Shown here piece by piece: positions 7,952 through 16,643 of a DNA stretch of 64,000 nt; positions within the stretch are counted from its first letter, which is position 1, and each line of letters opens with the position of its first letter. The position numbers were made by a program, and so were the translations under genes. Under the pieces are notes generated by a model. That model did not search any database and was not told the origin of the DNA. It saw nothing but the letters and a program-made list of their open reading frames with translations. Origin of the DNA: Mycolicibacterium sarraceniae (GTDB lineage Bacteria; Actinomycetota; Actinomycetes; Mycobacteriales; Mycobacteriaceae); assembly GCF_010731875.1 (NCBI RefSeq), contig NZ_AP022595.1, forward strand, positions 2,046,001-2,110,000, read 5' to 3'.

Positions 7952-10159
7952 TCATTGCGGCGGCTGCGTCGTTTCGGTGACGGCGTTGTAGCGGCTGGAC
8001 ATCTGCACGTCGATGTCGTGATAGAGGTCGCGACCAGTTGTCGCGATCAGCGCCCGTCGGATCGCATCGTTGTACTCGCCGCCCGAAATCATTCCGCCCC
8101 TGTTTGCGGCGTATTCCTCTGCCGAGAGTATGAGGCGGGGTGCCTCGGGATGCTTGGGATCGGGTGGCGTCAGGAATTGATCGTCCGGCCCCTGTATGGG
8201 CACGCCGGACTGCGCCAGAGCGTTGAGTACCTGATTTTCACCCTGGCCAATGTCGAGGTTGGGCAACTCATGAGTATCCCAGCCAGTTGTCTTAGGAGGA
8301 TCGCCGAGAAGAGTCTGTTCGAACGTTTTTGAAACAAGGTCTGTACCCGGTACCCCGCCGGCGTCAAGCCCGGCAAAGGCGAATTCGTAGGCAGATTTCT
8401 TAGCGTCGTATGCTGCAGCAGCCATGGCTTCCCCGTTGATATGCGCTGCGCCGGTGGCGTTGTGGATTCCGGAATCGACCAAGCCTTGCATGGTCATCGA
8501 GTCGTACAGTCGATGATTGTTGCTCGTCATGTCGACGCCATTCTTGTAGTCATTGGCGTAGTCCAGCTGTGCCTGCATGATGTCGCGGCCGGCCGCACCG
8601 TTGAAGTAGTCCGACGCCGCCTTGTCGGTGCTGAGCACCGAGAAGATGTTCTTGGCCACAGGCATGTTCGTCTCTTCGGTGTCCAACAGGCCAAAGCCGT
8701 CGTGGTGGCCGGCCGACGCCTCAGCGATGTCAGGAATATAGGGCGCCAGACCGTGCGAAAGCCCGCGTACTGCTTCAGGATTCAGCTCGCCGAGGGTCTG
8801 ATTGCCAGGCATGTGAAAGAAGTCATTCTTGGGATCGCCGATGTACGCTCCGTACGCTGACGCCGTCTCGGCCGCCATCTTGGCGTCCGGCCCGTTGGCT
8901 GCGTCGCCCGTCCAGCTGAACATATCGCCGACCGCCTTGCCGTTGTCACCCCAGTCGGTGCTCAAGGCGCCTTTCATGAAATTGTCCGAGTACGCCGAGT
9001 CGCGGACGATGTCGTGAACCGCCTGATGGTCTTGTCCCGCCGTCGCCAGGACGTCGTTCACCACCGGAACGCCTTCGCCCGAGATTCCGGAATAGCCGCC
9101 CTTTGCACCCACCGGAGTGCCGTGGAATGTCGGCGAATTCATCATCTCCGTCGCCTTGTTGAGCATGCCGCGATCCAGTGCCGTGCCGCCCTGCCGCAGC
9201 CCCGTTCTGCCGTCCTTGACGATGTCGGTCACCTTGGTCATCTCGCCGAGTTGCGACATGCCCTTGGACTGCAATACGCCCTGCACACTGCGGGGCAGCG
9301 GGCTCATCCCGCCGCTGGTCATATTGTTCGGGTTCGCGAGCCCGCCCGGATCGGTCTTCGGGACGTGAACGTTGGGATTGCTCATCAGCTGCCACGAGTC
9401 ACCCATGGCGGACTTCGCGTCGCCCATGTTCTGCTCGGCCGCCCTGAGCGCGTCCGTCGACATTCCGGCCTGCTGCGCCTGCATCTGACTCAGGATCGAT
9501 GCCTGCACCGGCGTCAGCGGCTCCGTTCCGGCGCGCTGGCCCTCATTGATGGAGCCCAACACCGCCTTCACCTCCGCGGCGGCACCCTGGTCACCGGCGA
9601 GTGCTTTCTCGACGGTCTCCTTCGCGACCTCCGGCGAAACGTTGCGGTCGTTGCCGATGCCGTCGGCGGTCTCGGAGATCGCGTTGTTCACTGCCGAGGC
9701 CAGATGCTGATCGGTGGAGTCGGCCCGCCGCGATAGGTCCACGATCGCGTTATGCACGATCTCGACGTGATGTTCTAGCTCGGCCCGTTTTTCTGGATCG
9801 CCGGGCACTATGTAGTGCAATTCGGCGGTAGCGGTGTCGATCACGATGCCCCAGCGGTCGGCCATGTGCTGGATCCGCGACCACTCCGATCTGATGGACT
9901 CGACCTCTGAGGCTGCCGACGAGACATCGCGGGCCGCCTGGTCGCACTCATCGGCATGGGCCAGCATCGTGTTGCTGATCGCCATCGCCATCGACGATGC
10001 TGCCTCGAACGAGTTCCCCTGCCCCATCAGGTTCGTGATGATCGATTCCTGGTTGTGGGCGACATCGCGCACCTGGTTCGCCCGACTGGTGGCGGCCGTG
10101 GCCACCGCGCGTATCGATCCCGGATCCCACGCTTCCAGATCAGTCAGCGAAATCCCCAC
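7952..10159 (-). CDS. 735-aa TPR-repeat-region-type, secretion-associated protein
   Basis: 735 aa from the GTG at 10159 (MGISLTDLEAWDPG); the open frame runs far upstream, but that part is a shadow of the divergent gene. Residues 1-250 are helix- and heptad-rich and lack a signal peptide. The central part contains SPLPRSVQGVLQSKG, RGLSHGLAPYIPDIAE and AAETASAYGAYIGDP, segments I associate with the mycobacterial proteins annotated as TPR repeat region-containing, which recur beside EspC/WXG100-like genes. No toxin catalytic motif is recognised in the C-terminus. The stop overlaps the ATG of the lipoprotein A gene (ATGA), so a protein-protein relation with the lipoproteins is plausible. A cytosolic partner or ESX-exported effector role is inference. 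Confidence 0.7.
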   Translation of the reverse strand: MGISLTDLEAWDPGSIRAVATAATSRANQVRDVAHNQESIITNLMGQGNSFEAASSMAMAISNTMLAHADECDQAARDVSSAASEVESIRSEWSRIQHMADRWGIVIDTATAELHYIVPGDPEKRAELEHHVEIVHNAIVDLSRRADSTDQHLASAVNNAISETADGIGNDRNVSPEVAKETVEKALAGDQGAAAEVKAVLGSINEGQRAGTEPLTPVQASILSQMQAQQAGMSTDALRAAEQNMGDAKSAMGDSWQLMSNPNVHVPKTDPGGLANPNNMTSGGMSPLPRSVQGVLQSKGMSQLGEMTKVTDIVKDGRTGLRQGGTALDRGMLNKATEMMNSPTFHGTPVGAKGGYSGISGEGVPVVNDVLATAGQDHQAVHDIVRDSAYSDNFMKGALSTDWGDNGKAVGDMFSWTGDAANGPDAKMAAETASAYGAYIGDPKNDFFHMPGNQTLGELNPEAVRGLSHGLAPYIPDIAEASAGHHDGFGLLDTEETNMPVAKNIFSVLSTDKAASDYFNGAAGRDIMQAQLDYANDYKNGVDMTSNNHRLYDSMTMQGLVDSGIHNATGAAHINGEAMAAAAYDAKKSAYEFAFAGLDAGGVPGTDLVSKTFEQTLLGDPPKTTGWDTHELPNLDIGQGENQVLNALAQSGVPIQGPDDQFLTPPDPKHPEAPRLILSAEEYAANRGGMISGGEYNDAIRRALIATTGRDLYHDIDVQMSSRYNAVTETTQPPQ

Positions 10160-10297
10160 AGCCAGCAAACTTACCGGAGTGGTCCGCCAGGGCAATTCAC
10201 TTTGACACGCCACTGTCCAGGCCCGCATCCCGTGAACCGCCGATCCGGCGACCGCGATCGCGCTAGATTCGACGCTTCGATGACGGAAGGGCACGCC

Positions 10298-12037
10298 ATG
10301 ACGAGCACCGGCGGGCAATTGTTCAACCCCAACACCTATGACCCGCGACAATTCGATCCCGCCACCCGGCGCCAGCTGCGGGCCCTGATCGATTGGTTTG
10401 AGGAACGCGGCAAGACACGGCTGCTGCAAGACGACGCCGAGGCGGCGTGGGTGTCCGACTTCCTGGACTTCGTCAAGCGCGAGCGAATTTTCGCGACCTT
10501 CCTCACCCCGTCGGAATTCGGCCTCGGCGACGACGACAAGCGCTGGGACACCTCCCGCAACGCCGCGCTCGGCGAGATCCTCGGCTTCTACGGACTGGCG
10601 TACTGGTACGCCGAGCAGGTCACCATTCTCGGGCTGGGCCCGATCTGGCAGAGCGACAACATCAAGGCCAAACAACGCGCCGCCGAGCAACTCGAAAACG
10701 GCGGAGTGATGGCCTTCGCACTCTCCGAACGCGAGCACGGCGCCGACATCTACAACACCGACATGATCCTGACGCCCACCGACGGCGACGAGGACGGTGT
10801 TGTCTTCCGGGCGACGGGCCAGAAGTACTACATCGGCAACGGCAACGTGGCGGGCATGGTGTCGGTGTTCTCCCGCCGCGCCGATATCGACGGCGCGGAG
10901 GGCTATGTGTGGTTCGTCGCCGACAGCGCGCATCCCGCCTACGAGTTGATCGGCAACGTCGTGCACGGCCAGATGTTTGTGAGTACCTTTGCACTCCAGG
11001 ACTATCCGGTTCACGAGGAAGACATCCTGCGCACCGGGCCCGAGGCGTTCTCGGCGGCATTGAATACGGTGAATGTCGGCAAGTTCAACCTGTGTAGCGC
11101 CTCGATCGGGATGTGCGAGCACGCGTTCTACGAGGCGATCACCCACGCCAACAACCGCATTCTGTATGGCAACCCGGTCACCGACTTCCCGCACGTGCGG
11201 GCCAGCTTCGTCGACGCCTACGCCCGGCTGCTCGCGATGAAGCTGTTCAGCGACCGCGCAATCGACTACTTCCGCAGCGCCAGCCTCGACGATCGGCGCT
11301 ACCTGCTGTTCAACCCGGTGACCAAGGCGAAGGTGACCTCGGAGGGCGAAACGGTGGTGCGTCTGCTGTGGGATGTGCTGGCTGCCAAGGGGTTCGAACG
11401 CAATACCTACTTCGCCGAAGTGAAGGATCTGATCGGTGCGCTGCCCCGCCTGGAGGGCACCGTGCACGTCAACGTGGCGCAGATCCTGAAGTTCATGCCC
11501 AACTTCCTGTTCAACCCGGGCTCATACCCGGAGGTGGGCACCCGTGACGACCCGGCGGACGACGTGTTCTTCTGGGCCCAGGGCCCGGCCAAGGGTGCGT
11601 CGAAGGTGCAATTCGCCGATTGGGCTCCGGTCTTCGAGAAGGCCTCGGCCATCACGAATGTCGCACTCTTCCTCGAACAGGCTCGAGCTCTTCAGGCGTT
11701 GTTGTCCACCGCCGCACCCGACGCCGATCAGCAGCGCGACCTCGACTTCATGCTGATCGTCGGGCACCTTTTCACGCTGGTGGTCTACGGTCAGCTGATC
11801 CTGGAACAAGCCGAACTGCGTGGACTCGACCATGACCTGGTCGATCAGATCTTCGACGTGGCGGTCCGGGACTTCTCCGGATATGCGGTGGCCTTACATG
11901 GCAAGACGAGTTCGACTCCGGCACAACAAGAATGGGCGCTGGCAGCGGTGCGCAAACCGGTGACTGACGCCGACCGCTTCGACCGGGTATGGCAGCAGGT
12001 GCAGGCTTACGACGGCGCTTATGAGATGCGCCCGTAA
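10298..12037 (+). CDS. Acyl-CoA dehydrogenase family protein
   Basis: 579 aa from the ATG at 10298, preceded by GGAAGGG at good spacing; an in-frame ATG at 10280 would add six residues. The N-terminal helical domain is followed by FALSEREHGADI and GQKYYIGNGN, which correspond to the FAD-binding middle-domain motifs of acyl-CoA dehydrogenases (usual form ALTE...GSD and G.K..I.N). The C-terminal half is helical. The size is nearer the long acyl-CoA dehydrogenase/oxidase-like FadE group than the 380-aa type. It probably oxidises a CoA thioester in lipid or sterol degradation; the substrate is unknown. Transcribed divergently from the 735-aa protein gene. Confidence 0.82.
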   Translation: MTSTGGQLFNPNTYDPRQFDPATRRQLRALIDWFEERGKTRLLQDDAEAAWVSDFLDFVKRERIFATFLTPSEFGLGDDDKRWDTSRNAALGEILGFYGLAYWYAEQVTILGLGPIWQSDNIKAKQRAAEQLENGGVMAFALSEREHGADIYNTDMILTPTDGDEDGVVFRATGQKYYIGNGNVAGMVSVFSRRADIDGAEGYVWFVADSAHPAYELIGNVVHGQMFVSTFALQDYPVHEEDILRTGPEAFSAALNTVNVGKFNLCSASIGMCEHAFYEAITHANNRILYGNPVTDFPHVRASFVDAYARLLAMKLFSDRAIDYFRSASLDDRRYLLFNPVTKAKVTSEGETVVRLLWDVLAAKGFERNTYFAEVKDLIGALPRLEGTVHVNVAQILKFMPNFLFNPGSYPEVGTRDDPADDVFFWAQGPAKGASKVQFADWAPVFEKASAITNVALFLEQARALQALLSTAAPDADQQRDLDFMLIVGHLFTLVVYGQLILEQAELRGLDHDLVDQIFDVAVRDFSGYAVALHGKTSSTPAQQEWALAAVRKPVTDADRFDRVWQQVQAYDGAYEMRP

Positions 12038-12038
12038 A

Positions 12039-12464
12039 TCAGCGAACCGTGACCGTAGCGGCGAACGTCCACGCATCCTTGGCACCACCCGGCCAGGGCT
12101 GCCCGTAGTGGGTGGTCACGGTGGAAGTGCCGGACTTGAGGGCCTGGAAGGTCCAGGTCACGGTTCCCGGGGCGCCAGGCAGGTGGACGCCGGAGGGCCC
12201 AGAGTCATAGTGGTCGCGTTGCTCGATCACCGCGGCGTCACTGATCTGGGCCTGAGCGTCCCACCGGTAGCCGGTGGATGGGTTGGACGCCAGGTTGACT
12301 CGCAGTGTGTCACCCGCGCTGAGCGCGATGTCGAGGCTGAGGTGCTTCTTCGTCAGCAGGTCGTCGTAGGACACGTCGATGGTCGTATTACCCGGCGGCT
12401 TTTTGATATCGCCGCACCCGGCCAGCGTCAGCGCCATCACCAGCACGGCGATCAGCCGGATCAT
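12039..12464 (-). CDS. Chagasin-like (inhibitor I42) lipoprotein
   Basis: 141 aa with a lipoprotein signal (VMALTLAGC, Cys at about 17). The mature part is an immunoglobulin-like beta domain with the loop motif NPSTGYRW, the hallmark of chagasin/I42 cysteine-protease inhibitors, plus a later LPGAPGTVTWTFQAL segment matching the second conserved loop. Members bind papain-like proteases through these loops, and mycobacterial forms are surface-anchored. The gene overlaps the upstream SDR gene by four bases (ATGA), so both are on one transcript. The target protease, bacterial or host, is unknown. Confidence 0.82.
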   Translation of the reverse strand: MIRLIAVLVMALTLAGCGDIKKPPGNTTIDVSYDDLLTKKHLSLDIALSAGDTLRVNLASNPSTGYRWDAQAQISDAAVIEQRDHYDSGPSGVHLPGAPGTVTWTFQALKSGTSTVTTHYGQPWPGGAKDAWTFAATVTVR

Positions 12465-13318
12465 TGCGAGAAGCTCTCGTTGCGCTTGAACCGGCGCAGG
12501 TAGGGCACCAGCCGCCAGGCCGGCACCGAGGCCGGCCAGTCGGTGGCGCGAAAGTATGCATCAGAGCCGCCGTCGACGAACAGAACACTGCCGCAGAGGA
12601 AATCGGCTGCGTCGGAAAGCATGAACACTACCCAGTCGGCTAACTTCCCGGGGTCGCCGAACCCCCCGATCGGCACCGGGAAGGAATGAATCGCCTTGGC
12701 TTCGGCCGGGGTGGACAGCTGCTTTTCCAGCAGTGGGGTCAGGATCGCGCCCGGGGCGATCGCGTTGAGCCGGATTCCCGCCCCCGCCCAGTCACGGGTC
12801 ACCGCATGCTCGCGAACCCAGCGACTGACTGCGACCTTGGAAGCGCCGTAGGCCATCGAGGAGGCGGCCTTGCCGAACAGTCGCAGTGCCCGCACCGCCT
12901 TGTCGCCGTCGCCGGCCAGCAGCGCGCGGATGGCGCGGCCGGGTATCGCGGGGATGGTGGTGGTCGAATTGCTGGAGAAGACAACCACTTTCGCTCGGTC
13001 TCCGGCGGCCAGCGCGGGCCGCCACGCTGCCAGCAGCTCCACTACACCGAAATAGTTGACCTGGGTGATCAGCGCCGGCTGCTCACGACCCGGGGTTGGC
13101 CCGAGCCCGGCCGCCAACACCGCCCCGTCGAGCCGCCCGCCGCAGGCGCTTCGCACGGCATCGGCCGCGGCCCGTCGACCGGCCGGCGTGGAGAGATCGG
13201 CCACCACATCGGCGGGCTGGATATCCACCCCGATCACGGTGTGGCCGTTGGCGCGAAGCCTCTCCGCGGTGGCCTTTCCCATGCCCGATGCCGAGCCGGT
13301 GACGACGTAGGTACCCAT
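12461..13318 (-). CDS. SDR-family oxidoreductase
   Basis: 285 aa. TGSASGMGKA near residue 7 is the Rossmann cofactor motif TGxxxGxG, D32 after a beta strand suggests NAD preference, and YGASK gives the catalytic Tyr-x-x-x-Lys. NAIAPGAILTPL and GSVLFVDGG are normal SDR landmarks. It lacks the usual NNAG (here LAAGLG), a variation seen in hydroxysteroid-type SDRs. It is coupled to the chagasin-like lipoprotein gene downstream by an ATGA overlap, although no functional link is obvious. Substrate unknown. Confidence 0.86.
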   Translation of the reverse strand: MGTYVVTGSASGMGKATAERLRANGHTVIGVDIQPADVVADLSTPAGRRAAADAVRSACGGRLDGAVLAAGLGPTPGREQPALITQVNYFGVVELLAAWRPALAAGDRAKVVVFSSNSTTTIPAIPGRAIRALLAGDGDKAVRALRLFGKAASSMAYGASKVAVSRWVREHAVTRDWAGAGIRLNAIAPGAILTPLLEKQLSTPAEAKAIHSFPVPIGGFGDPGKLADWVVFMLSDAADFLCGSVLFVDGGSDAYFRATDWPASVPAWRLVPYLRRFKRNESFSQ

Positions 13319-13354
13319 CGAAGTGAGTATGGCCTACCGCTGTCGTCGGCGGCG

Positions 13355-14944
13355 TCAGGCCACCAGCACCGCGGGCACCTTGGGCTCGATCGCCGCCGAT
13401 GGCGGAGGCAGCGGGTGTCCCTGCGGGAAGATGTCCACGCCGGTCATCCAGGCGACCAGTTCGGCGAGCGCACTGGTGGCCGAGACCCCCACGTCGCCGA
13501 GGACCTGAACCACTACCTTGGCGACCGCGGCCAGCTGGCTGATCAGGAAGACGTTTCCGTCGGCGATTTCCTGCAGCTGCGCGGTGAGGCTGTTGATTCC
13601 GCCGTTGAGGAAATACGGAATGCTGGCGAAGATCGTGCGCACGCTCAACGCCACATTGGTGGGGATGTCCGGCCATCCGCTGCGCGCGATCGCGTCGTTG
13701 AGTGCCTGGTCCAGATCGACCGGAAGCACGTTGCTGCCTCCGAGCGTCGTCAGGGAAACCCCGGGGGAGCCGGCCGGCGGCGGTGCGCCGAACAACGACA
13801 GGACGGTGGGTGTGACGTCCACGATCGAGTAGGCCAGGTTCACCCGGCCCGGGTCGAAGCCGTTGCCGTTGGCGATGACCCACGTCGACGTCTCATCAGG
13901 TGACTGGAATCCGTGCCCGAAGCCCAGCTGCGGCTGGTGGCCGTGGTCGGTGACCACGATGACCGTCCAGTTTTCGCCGGAGGTGTTGATCGCCTCCATG
14001 ATGTCGCCGATATTAGTATCGGTGCGGTTGATCGCTGCCGCGTATTCCGATGAGGCACCGCCGTATTGGTGCCCGGCCTCATCGACCTGGACCAGGTAGG
14101 AGAACAGGAAGTTCGGCGGCTCGCCGCTCTGGATCGCCGCGACCGTCTGCGCGGTCACCTCAGCGTCGGTCAATGACCAGTTGGCATCGCCGGGAACCTG
14201 TGCGACGAGCGAGTACGTGTCGACGGGGTACTGCCCCGCGTTCGCGATATCGGTGATGACATCCCAGTCCGCGATCGCCATCGTCCGGATGTCGGAGTTG
14301 TAGTACTCGAGCTGATTGAACACCGTCGGCCACTTCTTACAGGTCTCGGGCGTGAAGATGTTGTTGATGGCCCCGGTCTGGTTGTCCCACGCCCCGGTGA
14401 GAATGGCCGTCCACGAGGGGTTGGAAATCGTGGTGTGCCCGACGATGCTCGCGACTCCGGTGACGCTATCGCCCATCAACGCGTCGAAGTTCGGATTGTC
14501 GCCCGCCAAGATGCGGCGCAGGTTGGTGCCGTCCACGCCGATCACCAGCACATGGACGTCGGTCGGGTTGGCCAGGTTGTAGGTGACGTTGATGACCGTC
14601 GTGGCCGAGGCCGCGCGGGTACGCGGCGACTGGCTGATGGGTACGAGGCTGGCCAGCGACGGTAGCGTCGCCACCTTGCGCGCCTGGACCGATGGTGCCG
14701 CTGTGGCTCTCGCCGGGGCGATGGTCTCCGTTCGGCGTGGCCCGGTGACCGCGCTGCTGGCCTTTGGCGCCTGCTTGCGTGAGCCGGCCGGCGAGGACGA
14801 ACTCGAACTCGATGACTTGGACGCACCCGGCGAATCCGGGGAACCCGAGTCCGCGGAGGCGACGGCGGTCGCGACCGCCGAGCCGGCACCGGCGACCACG
14901 CCGGCGACCGCTACTCCCAGACATACCTGCTTGATCGTCGCCAC
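13355..14944 (-). CDS. Secreted alkaline-phosphatase-superfamily phosphodiesterase
   Basis: 529 aa. A signal-like N-terminus (VCLGVAVAGVVAGAGSAV) is followed by about 80 low-complexity residues, then a type I phosphodiesterase/nucleotide pyrophosphatase domain. Metal and nucleophile motifs are visible: VIGVDGTN (metal Asp), GHTTISNPSWTA (nucleophile Thr in the expected place), VDEAGHQYG (Asp/His) and VVTDHGH (Asp-His-x-His). Members hydrolyse phosphodiester or phosphomonoester bonds, here probably at the cell surface or in the medium. The C-terminal 120 residues are mainly hydrophobic and unassigned. Single gene, convergent with nothing close; 91 bases upstream is a divergent LLM gene. Confidence 0.82.
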   Translation of the reverse strand: MATIKQVCLGVAVAGVVAGAGSAVATAVASADSGSPDSPGASKSSSSSSSSPAGSRKQAPKASSAVTGPRRTETIAPARATAAPSVQARKVATLPSLASLVPISQSPRTRAASATTVINVTYNLANPTDVHVLVIGVDGTNLRRILAGDNPNFDALMGDSVTGVASIVGHTTISNPSWTAILTGAWDNQTGAINNIFTPETCKKWPTVFNQLEYYNSDIRTMAIADWDVITDIANAGQYPVDTYSLVAQVPGDANWSLTDAEVTAQTVAAIQSGEPPNFLFSYLVQVDEAGHQYGGASSEYAAAINRTDTNIGDIMEAINTSGENWTVIVVTDHGHQPQLGFGHGFQSPDETSTWVIANGNGFDPGRVNLAYSIVDVTPTVLSLFGAPPPAGSPGVSLTTLGGSNVLPVDLDQALNDAIARSGWPDIPTNVALSVRTIFASIPYFLNGGINSLTAQLQEIADGNVFLISQLAAVAKVVVQVLGDVGVSATSALAELVAWMTGVDIFPQGHPLPPPSAAIEPKVPAVLVA

Positions 14945-15039
14945 GTCGTCGTCCCCGATCTCTAACAGTTATTGCACAGCAGGGTCACAGACTAGATCGA
15001 GGATGAGTTCGAGCATGCCGTTTCTGCGTGCCCACTACC

Positions 15040-15840
15040 ATGCGTTCGGTGGACGTCGACGTCATGACCACCGCCCTTCCGCTCGGACAGATCGGCGGAC
15101 TGGCGCAGCGCACGCAGGCCGCCGGATTCTCGGGAATGTTGTTCACCGAGACCGGCCGAACGCCCTACCTCAACGCCGCCGTGGCGGGACAAGCCGCACC
15201 GGGCCTCGAGCTATCGACCGGTGTCGCCGTTGCGTTTCCGCGCAGTCCGTTCATCACCGCGGCCACCGCATGGGAGCTGCAGGAGGCGACCGGTGGCCAT
15301 TTCCGGCTGGGGCTGGGCACCCAGGTGCGCACCCACGTCACCCGGCGTTACGGGATGCCGTTCGAACGTCCGGGCCCGCGGCTGCGCGACTATGTGCTGG
15401 CCGTCAAAGCCTGTTTCGCTGCATTCCGCACCGGCACACTCGATCACCACGGTGAGTTCTACAACCTCGACTTCATCACCCCGCAGTGGAGTGCCGGCCC
15501 CATCGAGGTGCCCGACCCGAAGGTCGACATCGCCGCCGTCAACCCCTGGATGCTGCGGATGGCCGGTGAGGTGGCCGACGGTGTGCACGTCCACCCGATC
15601 GGCGAGCCCGGGTACATCGCGCGCCACGTGGTGCCGAAAGTGGCTGAGGGAGCGGCGAAGTCGGGGCGGTCGCCCGCCGATATCGCATTGATCGTGCCAG
15701 TGATGACCGTCGTCGGCGACTCCGACGAGGAGCGCGCGGCCGAACGCGAACGGGTGCTCTACAACGCGCTCGGCGATGACGAGCGTTTCGAACGCTACGG
15801 CGAGGTCGCTCGCCAGCTTTCCCAGGGCGCTGCGCGGTAG
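15040..15840 (+). CDS. LLM-class F420 oxidoreductase (TIGR03617-like), probably internally shortened
   Basis: 266 aa from the ATG at 15040. SGMLFTETGRTPYLNAA, GFRLGLGTQVRTH-type and DGVHVHPIGEP segments match the F420-dependent TIGR03617 subgroup. From memory, related proteins have about 60-85 more residues between the GDSDEER region and the C-terminal VLYNALGDDERF segment. Here ERAAERER runs directly into VLYNALGDDE, which suggests an in-frame internal deletion removing part of the barrel. If so, the enzyme may be inactive. The gene is followed by a Sap-family membrane protein gene 46 bases downstream. Confidence 0.75.
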   Translation: MRSVDVDVMTTALPLGQIGGLAQRTQAAGFSGMLFTETGRTPYLNAAVAGQAAPGLELSTGVAVAFPRSPFITAATAWELQEATGGHFRLGLGTQVRTHVTRRYGMPFERPGPRLRDYVLAVKACFAAFRTGTLDHHGEFYNLDFITPQWSAGPIEVPDPKVDIAAVNPWMLRMAGEVADGVHVHPIGEPGYIARHVVPKVAEGAAKSGRSPADIALIVPVMTVVGDSDEERAAERERVLYNALGDDERFERYGEVARQLSQGAAR

Positions 15841-15886
15841 CGCGGACGGCGCGTTAACCTACGCCCATGCCAGCGCGGATGTGCCC

Positions 15887-16639
15887 GTGAGTACACACCT
15901 CGCCGTTATCGCCACTTTGGCGCTCGCCTTGCTGTTCAGCCCCGAGACGCTGGTCCTGGGACTGGTCGTCGCCAGCGACAAAGTGGTGCCCAAGCAGGCG
16001 ACGTTCGCCTTCTCCAGTGGCGCACTCGTCGGTATCGCTTTCGCCACCGGCATCGGGGTGGGGATCGCGGCCCTGACCGGTGCCGCCGCCGCGTCGAGCG
16101 CCCACAGCACCTCCTGGCCGGGCTTCGTCGTGCGACTCCTGATCGCGGTCGCGCTGCTGGCGATCGGGATCCGGCGGGCGCTGGGCGCCATCCGGCACAA
16201 ACCGATCGCCGACGTCTCCAAACCCGAGCGCCAGCGTCGCAAGCTGCCGGCAAAACTGGTCGAGCGCTTCCCGGGGCTCGATCCGAAGACTGATTTGCCA
16301 GCGCGCCAACGTATTACCCGGGCAGCGCTGGCCGGCTTCACCATCTGCGGGCTGCATCCCAAGGTCTTCCCGATCGCTATCGCGGCCGGTCATCAGATCC
16401 TCCAAATCGGAGATCGGGGCGAACGCACGCTCGGTGCCGTCGTGTTCGCGGTGATCGCCGTCATCCCAGCGATAGCGCCGACCGTCATCGAATTCGTCCG
16501 ACCGGGGGCAGCCGTCCGGATCAAGGAAGGCTACGAGCAGATCATGAAGGCGCATGGGCGCTGGATTGTCGCGGTGCTGCTGCTGGCGGCCGCCGCGTAC
16601 GTCGGCCATGGTGCCTTCGAACATATGCCGGGGCACTGA
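15887..16639 (+). CDS. Sap/GAP-family integral membrane protein
   Basis: About 250 aa with six hydrophobic segments and a charged cytoplasmic loop (residues about 95-135). The N-terminus LALALLFSPETLVLGLVVA and the repeat-like later segment GLHPKVFPIAIAAG are typical of the sulfolipid-addressing (Sap/GAP) family, which in mycobacteria assists export of glycolipids; some members resemble LysE-type exporters. I chose GTG at 15887; GTG at 15881 is also in frame. The next gene starts four bases after the stop, so it is co-transcribed with an MFS transporter. Cargo is unknown. A second family member is at 42847. Confidence 0.72.
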   Translation: MSTHLAVIATLALALLFSPETLVLGLVVASDKVVPKQATFAFSSGALVGIAFATGIGVGIAALTGAAAASSAHSTSWPGFVVRLLIAVALLAIGIRRALGAIRHKPIADVSKPERQRRKLPAKLVERFPGLDPKTDLPARQRITRAALAGFTICGLHPKVFPIAIAAGHQILQIGDRGERTLGAVVFAVIAVIPAIAPTVIEFVRPGAAVRIKEGYEQIMKAHGRWIVAVLLLAAAAYVGHGAFEHMPGH

Positions 16640-16643
16640 GCGC

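Larger units (their letters stand above)
5335..7955 (-). pseudogene. Lipoprotein paralogue A split by an IS1634-type insertion
   Basis: The 5' part (7955 down to 7316) encodes a signal peptide and lipobox (VLCGC, Cys at about 23), then a domain with QPERWP, YPGFDHAV and QKGPSRYALTDVFGQW. The 3' part (5538 down to 5335) encodes the matching C-terminus ending PGWPLETQ. Removing bases 5539-7315 and one copy of the 16-bp duplication restores a single frame of 828 bases (275 aa) that aligns throughout with paralogue B. The ATG overlaps the stop of the upstream 735-aa protein gene (ATGA at 7952-7955), and the 3' end overlaps paralogue B, so all three genes formed one tightly coupled operon. As it stands, translation of the 5' part ends in IS sequence after 220 residues. 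Function unknown. Confidence 0.9.

Noticed and set aside
10160..11467. Very long minus-strand open frame that would extend the 735-aa protein to 1171 residues
   Set aside because: It is antisense to the acyl-CoA dehydrogenase gene, with His/Val/Gly-rich shadow composition. A GTG at 10159 gives a clean start.
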